Shown: positions 35,524 through 44,681 of the stretch, piece by piece
Layout of the letters: every line of letters begins with the position of its first letter
How positions within the stretch are numbered: the first letter of the stretch is position 1
Assembly (NCBI RefSeq): GCF_008001235.1
Contig: NZ_CP040751.1
Coordinates: forward strand, 3,785,501-3,849,500
DNA length: 64,000 nt
Source of the DNA: Salidesulfovibrio onnuriiensis
GTDB lineage: Bacteria; Desulfobacterota; Desulfovibrionia; Desulfovibrionales; Desulfovibrionaceae
Direction of reading: 5' to 3'
Notes under the pieces: generated by a model
What the model saw: the letters and a program-made list of their open reading frames with translations, nothing else
Database searches by the model: none
Told to the model about the DNA's origin: nothing
Made by a program: the position numbers and the translations under genes

Positions 35524-36629
35524 CCAAACATATCAACGAACTCAACGTTCCACCCAATAACCGCGAATCGCTCTGCCAACTGGGGTGGGACAGACACTTT
35601 GAATGCGGGCTGACATCCATGCGGCCGACGCGGGGCACCATCGCCCGGGTCGTCAGCGTGCGGCGAAACCTGTTCCTGGTGTCGGACGGCCAAGACGAGC
35701 ACCTCTGCTCCCCGGCGGGCAAACTCCTGCATTCGAGCACCCGGGGGTATCCGGTCACCGGCGACTGGGTGCTGACGGATGAAAGCGTCGTCATCGGGGT
35801 CATTCCCCGGAAAAACATCCTGTCCCGGGGTGAGGCCGGCTCACGCGGCACCCGGCAGGAGGCCGCGACGCGTGGGCAGATCATCGCCGCGAACCTGGAC
35901 ACGGTCTTCATTGTCTGCGGCCTGGACCGCGACTTCAACCTCAGGAGGCTGGAGCGCTACCTGACGCTGGTCTACAACTGCGGACTCTCGCCCGTGGCCG
36001 TGCTGACCAAGGCCGATCTCCACGATGATCCTGAAGCGGCGCGCCGGGAGGTCGAGACCATCGCCTTCGGCGTGCCCGTGGTGCTGACGTCCATGACAGA
36101 CGGACGGGGCCGGGAGGAGCTTGAGGAACACCTCGGGTTCGGGCGAACCATCGCCATGCTCGGCTCCTCCGGGGCGGGCAAGTCCACCCTGGCGAACATG
36201 CTCTACGGCGACGACATCCAGGCCACGAGCGCTGTCAGCACCGCCGTGGGCAAGGGACGCCACACCACCACGACCCGGGAACTGATCCGCATGCCGCAGG
36301 GAGGCCTGCTGCTGGACAACCCCGGCATCCGGGAGATCGCCTTCCACGAGGCCGGGAGCGGAATGGAAAACGCCTTTGCGGACATCGCCGAACAGGCCTT
36401 GATGTGCCGATTCGGAGACTGCTCCCACCAGAACGAACCGGGCTGCGCCGTGCTTCGGGCAGTGGAAAGCGGCGAGATTTCCCGAGAACGGCTGGAAAGC
36501 TACCGCAGGATGCGCCGGGAAATGGACTATGTCTCGGCCCGCAGCCACAAAAGCGCGGACCGGGTCGAAAAGGAGCGCTGGAAAGACATCGCCATGCTCC
36601 AGAAAGAGATGAAACGCCGGAAGCGATAA
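35520..36629 (+). CDS. rsgA: ribosome small subunit-dependent GTPase
   Basis: A 369-residue circularly permuted GTPase that matures the 30S subunit. An N-terminal OB-fold (about 30-100) is followed by the permuted GTPase domain with G4 TKAD (163-166), G1 GSSGAGKST (215-223), the G2-like TTTTR, and G3 DNPG (266-269). The C-terminal zinc finger has ligands Cys296, Cys301, His303 and Cys309. The start is tied to the ATGA overlap with the preceding short ORF. Confidence 0.94.
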   Translation: MTKHINELNVPPNNRESLCQLGWDRHFECGLTSMRPTRGTIARVVSVRRNLFLVSDGQDEHLCSPAGKLLHSSTRGYPVTGDWVLTDESVVIGVIPRKNILSRGEAGSRGTRQEAATRGQIIAANLDTVFIVCGLDRDFNLRRLERYLTLVYNCGLSPVAVLTKADLHDDPEAARREVETIAFGVPVVLTSMTDGRGREELEEHLGFGRTIAMLGSSGAGKSTLANMLYGDDIQATSAVSTAVGKGRHTTTTRELIRMPQGGLLLDNPGIREIAFHEAGSGMENAFADIAEQALMCRFGDCSHQNEPGCAVLRAVESGEISRERLESYRRMRREMDYVSARSHKSADRVEKERWKDIAMLQKEMKRRKR

Positions 36630-36640
36630 CATACCTACAC

Positions 36641-36676
36641 AAAAAGGGCGGTCCCATGGGGCCGCCCTCAGTTTTT
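36641..36676 (+). terminator. terminator, bidirectional
   Basis: AGGGCGG (36645-36651) pairs with CCGCCCT (36662-36668). TTTTT follows at 36672-36676, and five As at 36641-36645 provide the T run for the opposite strand. It serves rsgA and the convergent diguanylate cyclase operon. Confidence 0.8.
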
Positions 36677-36691
36677 CCGGCAGGGAGGGGC

Positions 36692-38506
36692 CTAGCCGCG
36701 ATCCACGGCCACCTGGTTGCGGCCCTGCCGCTTGGCCTCGTAGAGCGCCTCGTCGGCATGCTTGATCAGGGCGTCCGCAGACATGCCCATGACCGGCACC
36801 AACGAGGCGATGCCGATGCTGACCGTGACGACCTCCATGCCCTGGACCTTGGAAGCGGAATGGGGGATGGCCGCATGCAGCACCGCGTTACGAAACCGTT
36901 CGGCAATGGTTTCGGCATGGTCGAGCCCCGCGCCGCTGAGCAGCATGACGAACTCCTCGCCCCCGTACCGGGCGACCATGTCGCCGGGCCGCTGGGCAAA
37001 GTCGTGCTGGCCGAGAATCCCGGCCACCTTCTGCAGGCAGGCGTCCCCGCCCTGGTGGCCGTAGGTGTCGTTGAAAAGCTTGAAATAGTCGATGTCGATC
37101 ATGAGCAGGGAGATATCAGCGCCCTGCCGCATGCAGCGCTTCCACTCCTGCTGCAGGCCCTGGTCAAAGGTCCCCCGGTTTGCGATCCCGGTCAGGGCGT
37201 CGGTGGTGGCCACCTTTTCCAGCTCCTCATAGGAACGCTCCAACTCGGCCTGGGCGTTTCGGAGCCGTTCCTCGGCCCGCACGCGCTCCACCACCTGCTC
37301 CTGCAACCGCTCGTTCAGCTGCATGAGACTCTCGGTGCGCTCCCGGACCTGGGTTTCCAGGACCGCCTGGTAGTGCTTGAGCCTGCGCATCCCCTTCTCG
37401 CGGGTGAACACGAGAAAGAACGTCAGCAGCAGCGAGGTGGCGGCCGTGGCTCCCAGCCCGCCCAGGATGACGTTGCGCGCCGTGACATACGGCTGCATGG
37501 CCTCGGAAACGTCGATCTGGGTGCACATCCCCACTTCCAGATTCTCCAGCCAGATCCAGGCCCCGAAGACCGGAACACCGCGATAGTCGCGGTAGCCCTC
37601 GGTGTTGACCCCGTCCGTGCCGGTGATGGCGGTTTCGGCCATGAGCGTCAGGGGGCGGTCCTGCTCCGCAAGAAGGGGCTGCAGCCCCAGGGTCATGTCC
37701 ACGCCTGGATCGCCGGAACGCACGTGCAGTATGGACTGCTCGCCCGCGTCCAGCAGGCCCAGGGTCCGGAGCTGGTCGTCGAACCGGCTTTCCGAAAGCA
37801 GTATCCCCTTGCTGTCGAAGACATAGGTTTCCCCGCTTTCCCCGATCCGGCCGAGCCGCATCAGACGGCTGAAATCCAGGAGGGGGTCCAGGCGGATGGT
37901 GAACGCCGCGATAATGGCCCCGTTTTCGTCCCGCAGGGGGGTGGCCGCGAACATGGTGGGAATCTTCAGCCTCGGCTTTCTGCTGACGGTTCCCAGCCGG
38001 ACATCGGAAATGATGGTGGGAATGATGAGCGATTCACCGGCAAAAACCCGCTTCAGCAGGTCCAGGCGCTGGTCGGCGATCAGGTTGCGGGTGCCGATGT
38101 TGACGTTGCGCATGGAGGCGACGCTGACATAGTCCGGGGCGATGATGAAAATGCCGAGATATCCCTGGCTCTCCAGCACGTCGCGGACCTCGTTGCGCAG
38201 CCGGTCCTGAATGCCGTCGCGCCGGATCAGCACGGAGGGTTCCCTGGGCAGGGCCAGAAGCTGCTTGGCCAGGGGCATGACACCCGGAGACGCGGCCAGG
38301 GCCCGGGCATCCTCCAGCCGCATGTCGGCCCAGAGCTGCATGCTTTCCTCCACGGTACTGACCACGGTGCGCAGGGTCTTGGCCGTGGCGGCGCGGGTCT
38401 TGGTCTCGATGACGTTCATGCCCTTGATGGCCACCAGAAAGACCGCGGCCAGAAACAGTGCCACCAGTATGGGCTCGCGCCATCGGAACAGTCCCTTGGA
38501 CTTCAT
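36692..38506 (-). CDS. membrane diguanylate cyclase with periplasmic sensor
   Basis: A 604-residue signalling protein. An N-terminal membrane helix (about 12-28) is followed by a large periplasmic sensory region of dCACHE character (about 35-340), a second membrane helix, a coiled coil, and a C-terminal GGDEF domain. The active-site motif is GGEEF at 515-519. An inhibitory-site RPGD (506-509) lies five residues before it, so feedback inhibition by c-di-GMP is expected. No EAL domain is present. The start at 38506 has AAGGAG upstream. It is the last gene behind a binding protein and a sensor kinase. Confidence 0.9.
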   Translation of the reverse strand: MKSKGLFRWREPILVALFLAAVFLVAIKGMNVIETKTRAATAKTLRTVVSTVEESMQLWADMRLEDARALAASPGVMPLAKQLLALPREPSVLIRRDGIQDRLRNEVRDVLESQGYLGIFIIAPDYVSVASMRNVNIGTRNLIADQRLDLLKRVFAGESLIIPTIISDVRLGTVSRKPRLKIPTMFAATPLRDENGAIIAAFTIRLDPLLDFSRLMRLGRIGESGETYVFDSKGILLSESRFDDQLRTLGLLDAGEQSILHVRSGDPGVDMTLGLQPLLAEQDRPLTLMAETAITGTDGVNTEGYRDYRGVPVFGAWIWLENLEVGMCTQIDVSEAMQPYVTARNVILGGLGATAATSLLLTFFLVFTREKGMRRLKHYQAVLETQVRERTESLMQLNERLQEQVVERVRAEERLRNAQAELERSYEELEKVATTDALTGIANRGTFDQGLQQEWKRCMRQGADISLLMIDIDYFKLFNDTYGHQGGDACLQKVAGILGQHDFAQRPGDMVARYGGEEFVMLLSGAGLDHAETIAERFRNAVLHAAIPHSASKVQGMEVVTVSIGIASLVPVMGMSADALIKHADEALYEAKRQGRNQVAVDRG

Positions 38507-38644
38507 GCTCTCTCCTTGAATGGGCAGGGCCGCGGCGGTGTTGCCCGGCCGTTTCCGGAGCGTACCACAAGACAGGCCCGGTGTTCCGGGGCCGCGAAGA
38601 TTTATAAAGCCCTTGAACCGCAAAAGCGGCCAGCGGCGATACGC

Positions 38645-39439
38645 CTAGGAAGCGGGCTGATACTTGTCGAGGAGCTTGTGGTAGACGCCGTCCGCGTGCA
38701 TGGATTCCAGGGCCCGGTCCAGTTCCCCGGCCAGGGGCGCGGACTCGGGGCGCACCCTGGAAAAAATCAGATACAGGGGCTCGCTCGCGAGCTTGAGCTG
38801 GAAGTCCAGGCGGTCGGCGGCCTTCATCCTTTCGGCCAGATGGCGGATGACCAGTCCGTTGCCCAGCATGACGTCCACCCGTCCGTTGAGCAGCTTCCGG
38901 AGCAGCAGTTCGTCGCTCTTGCTCTCTTCCTTGTTCAGCCCTTCCATGGCGTCGAACCTGCGGTCATAGCCGTAGTCGCTGACCACGCCCACGGACAGGC
39001 GGTAGAGGTCCTTCAGGTCCCGGACCTTCACCCCGCTCCCCTTGAGGGAAATGACCCAGTTGGTCTCCAGGCTCAGGTACTGGGCGGGGTAGATGGAAAA
39101 CTCTTCCCGCTCCGGCGTCTTGAACCCCGCGCACAGTGCGGTGATCTCGCCGTGCTCGACCCCGTAGAGGCTGCGCTTCCAGGTACGGCGCTCGTAGCGG
39201 TGCTTCCTGCCCATGCGGGCAAAGGCCTCGTCCAGCAGCTCGATATTCAGGCCGCGCGGCGTGACGCCCTCCCAGTAGTGGTATGGAGGATAGTTATCAA
39301 AGGCGATGACGCTCTCAACATCCCCGGCCAAGCCCGGCGCTGCCCAGGCCGCAAGCAGCGCAACCGGCAGCAGCCAGAGCAAAAACACGCGTGCAACCGC
39401 GTCACAACCAACAAGAAACATCCGCGATCCCGGTCCCAT
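38645..39439 (-). CDS. periplasmic amino-acid-type binding protein
   Basis: A secreted protein of 264 residues, with signal peptide ending around GLAG and the solute-binding protein family 3 fold: FDNYPPYHYWEGVTPRGLNIELLDEAF at the start and LLNGRVDVMLGNGLVIRHL in the second lobe. No permease or ATPase genes are nearby, so it is more likely a sensor partner than a transport component. A start at 39421 is also possible. It sits 26 bases after the sensor kinase gene. Confidence 0.85.
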   Translation of the reverse strand: MGPGSRMFLVGCDAVARVFLLWLLPVALLAAWAAPGLAGDVESVIAFDNYPPYHYWEGVTPRGLNIELLDEAFARMGRKHRYERRTWKRSLYGVEHGEITALCAGFKTPEREEFSIYPAQYLSLETNWVISLKGSGVKVRDLKDLYRLSVGVVSDYGYDRRFDAMEGLNKEESKSDELLLRKLLNGRVDVMLGNGLVIRHLAERMKAADRLDFQLKLASEPLYLIFSRVRPESAPLAGELDRALESMHADGVYHKLLDKYQPAS

Positions 39440-39465
39440 GAAAACCTGTCCTTTCTTGCCGCCCT

Positions 39466-41205
39466 TTATTCGACAGGGGCGTTGCAGGAATCCTCCCACG
39501 GCAGACGCACCGTGACGGTCGTCCCCTTGCTCTCTGTGGAGCGCATTTCGATTCCGCCCCCGTGCTGCCGGGCGATGAGCCGGGAGCTGTACGTCCCCAG
39601 CCCGGTGCCGCCGCTTTTCCCCTCGGTCACGTATTTATCGAAAAAATTCCGCCGGATCGAAGCGGGGACAACCCCTGCATTGTGGATGGAGACCCGGCAT
39701 TCGGCCTCCACCTGCACGTCCACGGTAACCGGCTGCCCTTCGCTGGCCTCCACTGCGTTCTTCATCAGGTTGCTGAACATGGCAAACACGAGCGGCCGGT
39801 CCGCGCAGAGCAGCACCACATTGCCGTCCGGCGGCGCGCCGTCAAACGTCACATGGATGTCAATCGCCCTGTCCCGGCCGATCTGCAGGTGCTCCACGAT
39901 GCCTTGCAGCAGTTCCAGGAGATCGAACTCAATCTTCTCGAAGTCGTAGGTTCCGGTTTCCAGCTTGTAGAGGTTGAGCGACTGGTTCACGAGATCGAGC
40001 ATGATGGTTCCGGCGTCCTCCACGGTCTTGAGCAGCTCCACCTGGCGGGGGGTGAGGTTCTCGTCCTCGCGCAGGACCCGGGGAATGCCGATGATGCCCG
40101 AAAGCGGAGACTTGAGGTCGTGCCGGACGATCCGGCTCACATCCTCCTTGAGCTTGTCCAGGGCCTTGCGCCGGGTAACGTCGATGCCCACGCAGGTAAA
40201 GCCGCAGATATCCCCCAGAGAATCCCGGATGGCGCTCCCGATCCACTCGCTCCACTGGGCCACCCCGTCCGGCCTCGGAATCTCGGTTTCCAGCTCCAGG
40301 GGCTTGCCCGTGGCCAAAAACGTGTCGATCTTCAACTGCGCGGTTTCGGAAAGGTCCTTGCCTCCCAGGGCGAAGACCTCCCGAAGCCCCTTGCCCAGCA
40401 GGTCCGACTCCGAAACCCCGAGATGCTCGATGGCGAAACCATTGGCAAAGGCCACGGTCCCGGAGGCGTCCAAACGAAAGACCATGGAAAGGGAATTCTC
40501 CACCAGGCCCCGGTACAGGGCGCGGCTTTCCCGGAGTTCGGTTTCCAGCTGCTTGCGGCCGCTGATATCCCGGACAGAGGCCCGCACCCCCAGGAACACG
40601 CCCTGCTCCGATTCCACGGGAAGGCTGTTGTGGGCGATCCACCGGGTGTTCCCGTCCCTGTCCACGATCCTGCAGTCGAAATCCATGGGCTTGCGCATGT
40701 TTTCCAGGGCCGCCATGCGCATGGTCACGCCCTCGCGGTCATCGGGGTGGATCAGCCGGTTCATAAGCAGGGGATCCCGGAAGAAATCCTCCGGGGCGTA
40801 TCCGCAGATGTCCTTGCATGCGGGGGAGACGTACAGATATTCCCCTTCCGGGGAGAGCCAGTATTCCCAGTCATGGGTGAACATGGCCACGGTGCGATAG
40901 CGTTCCTCGCTCCGCGCCAGCTTGCGGGCCGCCTCCTTCATGTCCCGGAGCAGGGGGCCGATGAAATAGATGCCGAAGAACACGAGCAGGGAGATCACAA
41001 GGCCGAGGATCTCGTAGGACAGTTCGGGGACGTCGCCGCTCCGGTAGATCTCATACAGGGTATGGGTGCGCCGGAAGGCCATGCTGAAGATCCCGGCCGA
41101 AAGCAGGGCCCAGGCCCAGCGCCGTTCCGTGGAGGCGATCAGCCTGAGAGCGAGAAATCCCGCGAGAAACTGCAGAATGGTCGATGCGATGACGATCAGT
41201 TCCAT
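39466..41205 (-). CDS. PAS-domain sensor histidine kinase
   Basis: A 579-residue kinase. The N-terminus has three hydrophobic helices (to about residue 90). Two PAS domains follow (about 100-225 with a PAC segment DFDCRIVDRDGNTRWI, and about 235-355). The HisKA domain has the phosphoacceptor in RHDLKSPLSG, and the ATPase domain has NLMKNAVEAS and GTGLGTYSSRLIARQHGG. No receiver domain is attached and no response regulator gene is adjacent. The start at 41205 has AGGGAG upstream. Confidence 0.9.
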   Translation of the reverse strand: MELIVIASTILQFLAGFLALRLIASTERRWAWALLSAGIFSMAFRRTHTLYEIYRSGDVPELSYEILGLVISLLVFFGIYFIGPLLRDMKEAARKLARSEERYRTVAMFTHDWEYWLSPEGEYLYVSPACKDICGYAPEDFFRDPLLMNRLIHPDDREGVTMRMAALENMRKPMDFDCRIVDRDGNTRWIAHNSLPVESEQGVFLGVRASVRDISGRKQLETELRESRALYRGLVENSLSMVFRLDASGTVAFANGFAIEHLGVSESDLLGKGLREVFALGGKDLSETAQLKIDTFLATGKPLELETEIPRPDGVAQWSEWIGSAIRDSLGDICGFTCVGIDVTRRKALDKLKEDVSRIVRHDLKSPLSGIIGIPRVLREDENLTPRQVELLKTVEDAGTIMLDLVNQSLNLYKLETGTYDFEKIEFDLLELLQGIVEHLQIGRDRAIDIHVTFDGAPPDGNVVLLCADRPLVFAMFSNLMKNAVEASEGQPVTVDVQVEAECRVSIHNAGVVPASIRRNFFDKYVTEGKSGGTGLGTYSSRLIARQHGGGIEMRSTESKGTTVTVRLPWEDSCNAPVE

Positions 41206-41320
41206 TGACACTCCCTGTATTCGCGCCCGGAAAGAGAAAGACACCACTTTGCACCCTACCCTCAAGCGGGCACCGTGTCACGACCATGATTGTTGATGGG
41301 GAGAAAGAATGGAAAGCCCA

Positions 41321-41352
41321 AAGGAAAAGGCCCGGGAGCGATCCCGGGCCCT
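41321..41352 (-). terminator. terminator of the DUF2087 gene
   Basis: GGCCCGGGA (41329-41337) pairs with TCCCGGGCC (41342-41350) around a GCGA loop. On the minus strand it is followed by TTTT. Confidence 0.8.
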
Positions 41353-41377
41353 TGTTGCATGATTGCCGGCAAGGCCG

Positions 41378-41905
41378 TCAGTGCAGGAGGTGGAAGACCT
41401 CCAGGGCCTCGGCCGGAGGCTGCGCCTCGATCCGCCGGTACTCGCGGCCGTCCGGAGTCCTGGAGACAAGCCCCAGGTCCACCATCCAGCGCCGGAGCAT
41501 GGTGTGGTCGCAGAAGGTGTGGCCCAGCACCAGCCGTTCATCGAATTCCAGCTCGGACATGTCCTCCCGGGCAGGCAGCCTGGACCAGAGCACCCACAGG
41601 CACAGCACGCGCAGGCTGTGCTTCTTGGGCCAGCGGGTCAGCCTGCCGTCCAGGTCGAAATACCCGGCGGCCCGCTTCGCCCGCTTCAGATCGGCTTTTG
41701 CCTCGCCCTGCGGGGCGGAACCCGCGCGGGGGCGCTCCTGCCCGGCCTTCAGGTGCTGGAAATTCCTGAACCCTGCGGACTTGGCCAGCAGGTTCAGCAT
41801 CTCCACATGGCTGGGGATATGCTCGGAATCGAGCAGGGTGCGGCGCAGGGAACGCGCCAATACGGAAACGTCGCCCACGTACAGGGGCATCGGGGTTCTT
41901 CCCAT
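41378..41905 (-). CDS. DUF2087-domain protein
   Basis: A protein of 175 residues. The N-terminal 55 residues (SVLARSLRRTLLDSEHIPSH through GFRNFQHLKA) form one conserved block. The C-terminal half, starting at RLTRWPKKHSLRVLCLWVLW and ending with LRRWMVDLGLVSRTPDGREYRRI, matches the DUF2087 winged-helix-like domain, which is often attached to transcription regulators. The function is not established. It is preceded by 215 bases of potentially structured leader. Confidence 0.78.
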   Translation of the reverse strand: MGRTPMPLYVGDVSVLARSLRRTLLDSEHIPSHVEMLNLLAKSAGFRNFQHLKAGQERPRAGSAPQGEAKADLKRAKRAAGYFDLDGRLTRWPKKHSLRVLCLWVLWSRLPAREDMSELEFDERLVLGHTFCDHTMLRRWMVDLGLVSRTPDGREYRRIEAQPPAEALEVFHLLH

Positions 41906-42120
41906 GGTTCAACCTCGCTTTCGCGCCTACCGTATGTATGGATTGCCGGTGGTCGCCGACTTCCGACTCGGCACGCTTACAAGGTGTCGGGTGGAAAAGG
42001 GATATGGCAGGTTTAGCTCCCCTTGCGGGGCGGCGACGCCTCGGTGAACTGCCGACCGGATTCCGGTGTAGTACAAACGGCCGCCCCATGCAAGTCGGGC
42101 ATCTCAGGAACTCCCGTGGG
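41906..42120 (-). ncRNA. candidate structured RNA leader upstream of the DUF2087 gene
   Basis: Between the stop of the acetyltransferase gene and the DUF2087 start, several helices are visible on the minus strand. GGGGCGGC (42087-42080) can pair with GCCGCCCC (42034-42027), but the same CCCC (42030-42027) can form a GNRA-capped hairpin with GGGG (42022-42019). These two exclude each other. ACCGG/CCGGT (42066-42054), GCCGA/TCGGC (41971-41954) and a GAAA-capped hairpin next to the ribosome site (about 41924-41915) are also present. An ORF of 29 codons (42102-42013, minus) lies in the same region. No known riboswitch family was recognised. Confidence 0.4.
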
Positions 42121-42558
42121 CTAGCGCTCCATGTGCAGGAGAGGAAACGGCTTGCCCGAGCCGTCCAGCGCGGAACGGCCCGCAACCCTGAACCCCATGT
42201 GTTCGTAGAAGCCCACGGCGGCGGGGTTCTGCTCGTTGACGTCCACCTTGTCCGCGCCGAGCGTTTCCACGGCAAAGGTCAGCAGCAGCCTGCCCAGGCC
42301 CTTACCCCTGCTTTCGGGATCGAGAAAGAGCATCTCTATCTTCCCGTCGAGCACGCCCAGAAAACCGTGGATCTTCCCGTTCCCGTCCTTCAGGCAGTAG
42401 AGATCCACCGCCGCCAGGTATTCATTGAGAACCAGCGGCCGGAAAAACAGGATGTCCTCTTCGGACAAAAAATGGTGCGTGGCCCGGACAGAGGCCTCCC
42501 AGACGTCGGTGATTTCGGCGTGGTCCTGCTTCGCTGCCGCCACTATTTCCATGTTCAT
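42121..42558 (-). CDS. GNAT-family N-acetyltransferase
   Basis: A 145-residue enzyme. The acetyl-CoA binding motif is visible as FLDPESRGKGLGRLLL, preceded by the beta-strand GKIEMLFL and followed by VDVNEQNPAAVGFYEHMGF. The size and N-terminus resemble the YjaB group. The substrate is unknown. It lies 50 bases after the GH3 gene, same strand. Confidence 0.87.
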   Translation of the reverse strand: MNMEIVAAAKQDHAEITDVWEASVRATHHFLSEEDILFFRPLVLNEYLAAVDLYCLKDGNGKIHGFLGVLDGKIEMLFLDPESRGKGLGRLLLTFAVETLGADKVDVNEQNPAAVGFYEHMGFRVAGRSALDGSGKPFPLLHMER

Positions 42559-42608
42559 TTCCTGTGATCCTTTGTCATGAAGCCCTACCCTGCCGCAGAC
42601 GCGGAAGG

Positions 42609-43625
42609 TCAGGCCGAATATCTGCGGCTCAACGCCCTGACCCTGTCGGCGGCCCGCTGAAGCCTTTCTTCCGGCAATTCCCCCGAATCAACGGCACGGA
42701 CAATCCGAGCCGCCAGGGTGTCGAGCTTCCCGCCCTCGTCGCCCACGAGCAGCATTTCCGCACCGGCGTTCAATGCGTCCACAGCCACCTCGGCCACATC
42801 CCGTCCCAGCGAGGTGGCCGGAGCCTCCAGGCCGTCCGTCATGACCACACCGTCGAACCCGAACCGATCGCGCAGCAGGGCAATGGTGGCGGCGGATACC
42901 GAGGCCGGGCACTGCGGGTCCACGGCCTCGACAATGGCGGGCCCCAGCATGACCAGTTCCACGCCCGCATCCACGGCCTGCGCAAAAGCCCCCAACCCCG
43001 CCTCCACAACGGCCCGGGGAACACGGGACCGCGCCTCCGCCTCCTCGGCGGGGTCGAGCGCAATGTCTGCGTACCCGGGAAAATGCTTGGCCGTGGCCGC
43101 GACGCCATGCCGCTGCACCCCACGGATGAAGGCGGAGGAAAGGGCCCCGATGGCCGAGACATCCCTGGACCACGTCCTGTTCCTGAGCCAGGGATTCACC
43201 CCGGTCACGCAGTCCAGAATGGGGGAAAGAAAGCAGTTGATCCCGAGCCCCCTTGCAGTGGCGGCAACCCGCCCCGCAAGCGCCTCGAATTCCGTCTCCT
43301 CCATCCCGGCGAGCTTCGCGGCGGAGGGAAAGGCGGGCGCCAGCCCATGCAGCCTGCAGATACCGCAGATCTCCTGATCCACGGCAACGAGCAGGCTCCC
43401 GGCCAGCCCCTTTGCCCTGGCGGTCACTTCATGAAACGACTCTACGGTTTCCTCGGCCATGCGCCCGGGCGACATTTTCCTGGCCACGTATTCGCTCCGG
43501 GTCTCTCCCAGCAGGACCGAACAACCTCCGCTGGACAGATGCCGGTTCACGGCGTCGCTGAGAGACAGGTTCGAAAAGGCGGGGAAAAGCACTGCATGGG
43601 CGTTTTCCAAAAGCGTATGAGACAT
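42609..43625 (-). CDS. glycoside hydrolase family 3, NagZ-like
   Basis: A 338-residue cytoplasmic enzyme similar to beta-N-acetylglucosaminidase NagZ of peptidoglycan recycling. The family motif KHFPGYADIALD carries the conserved Lys-His, and FDGVVMTDGLEAPA holds the likely nucleophile Asp. The N-terminal third is less typical. The start at 43625 is supported by AAGGAG. It lies 34 bases downstream of map in the same direction. Confidence 0.8.
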   Translation of the reverse strand: MSHTLLENAHAVLFPAFSNLSLSDAVNRHLSSGGCSVLLGETRSEYVARKMSPGRMAEETVESFHEVTARAKGLAGSLLVAVDQEICGICRLHGLAPAFPSAAKLAGMEETEFEALAGRVAATARGLGINCFLSPILDCVTGVNPWLRNRTWSRDVSAIGALSSAFIRGVQRHGVAATAKHFPGYADIALDPAEEAEARSRVPRAVVEAGLGAFAQAVDAGVELVMLGPAIVEAVDPQCPASVSAATIALLRDRFGFDGVVMTDGLEAPATSLGRDVAEVAVDALNAGAEMLLVGDEGGKLDTLAARIVRAVDSGELPEERLQRAADRVRALSRRYSA

Positions 43626-43659
43626 GGCAGCTCCTTGTACCGGTAGCAATCCCGAGGAG

Positions 43660-44535
43660 TTACAGCTCGAACGGCGTCAGGCTCTCAAACCCGGTTTCGG
43701 TGATGACGATGGTCTGCTCGAACTGGGCGGAAAGGGAGCCGTCCTTGGTGACGGCGGTCCAGCCGTCATCGAGCACCCGCACGTCCTTCTTGCCCAGGTT
43801 GACCATGGGCTCGACCGTGAAGGTCATGCCCGGCACGAGGGGCACGTTGCCCAGGCGGGAGCGGTAGTGCGGGACGTTGGGCGCTTCGTGAAACTCCAGC
43901 CCCACGCCGTGGCCCATGTATTCGCGCACCACGGAGCAGCCCTGGCCTTCGGCATAGGTCTGGATGGCGGAGGAAATGTCGTTGATGAGGTTGCCGGGCC
44001 TAGCCTGCTCAAGCCCGAGGCGCAGGCTTTCGCGCGCCACGTCCACGATCTTGCGGGCCTCCCGGGAAGGGGTGCCCACGAAATAGCTCTGGTTGCAGTC
44101 CGCATAGTAGCCGTCGAGAATGGAGGTGATGTCCACGTTGACGATATCGCCGTCCTTGAGCACGTAGCCGCCGGGAATGCCGTGGCAGACGACCTCGTTG
44201 GGCGAAACGCAGACGCTTTTGGGGAACCCGTGGTAATTCAGCGGGGCGGGACGCGCGCCGTTCCTGACGGTGAATTCGTGCACCACCCGGTCGATCTCCT
44301 CGGTCGCCACGCCCGGCCGGATCAGGTCCCTGACGGCGTCGAAGGTGCGCATGACCAGCTCGCCGCACCGGCGGATGCCCTCTATCTGTTCCGGCGTTTT
44401 CAGCCGGACGTTGTACCTGCCGAGAAGGCTCTGCAGATCCAGGCTCTCTTCCTGCCCCTTGTCCATGCAGCACTTCTTGTATTTCTTGCCGCTGCCGCAC
44501 GGGCAGGGATCATTGCGTCCGATTTTGGTGTCCAT
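43660..44535 (-). CDS. map: methionine aminopeptidase with SEC-C zinc motif
   Basis: A 291-residue enzyme that removes the initiator Met. The first 25 residues contain a SEC-C zinc-binding motif ([16 protein letters not shown]). The pita-bread catalytic domain follows, with metal-ligand regions [37 protein letters not shown] and a terminal EQTIVITE. The SEC-C extension is seen in some type I enzymes and is thought to aid ribosome binding. Confidence 0.94.
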   Translation of the reverse strand: MDTKIGRNDPCPCGSGKKYKKCCMDKGQEESLDLQSLLGRYNVRLKTPEQIEGIRRCGELVMRTFDAVRDLIRPGVATEEIDRVVHEFTVRNGARPAPLNYHGFPKSVCVSPNEVVCHGIPGGYVLKDGDIVNVDITSILDGYYADCNQSYFVGTPSREARKIVDVARESLRLGLEQARPGNLINDISSAIQTYAEGQGCSVVREYMGHGVGLEFHEAPNVPHYRSRLGNVPLVPGMTFTVEPMVNLGKKDVRVLDDGWTAVTKDGSLSAQFEQTIVITETGFESLTPFEL

Positions 44536-44625
44536 GGCAGGTCCCCTGAATTATGATTATCGCAATTTGCAGCCGGGGGACGATACTTACAAAAAGATGG
44601 ATCGTTGAAAAGGACTGAAAGGATT

Positions 44626-44656
44626 AAAAAAGCGGGGACGCAATCGCGCCCCCGCC
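44626..44656 (-). terminator. terminator of the lactate dehydrogenase gene
   Basis: GCGGGG (44632-44637) pairs with CCCCGC (44650-44655). On the minus strand it is followed by six Ts (44631-44626). Confidence 0.82.
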
Positions 44657-44681
44657 CTGTCCGATATTTCCGCCGAATCCG

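Noticed and set aside
36404-39949. Plus-strand ORF of 1181 codons opposite the signalling operon
   Set aside because: It covers parts of rsgA in another frame and all of the cyclase and binding protein genes antisense. It has no domain-like pattern or ribosome site.
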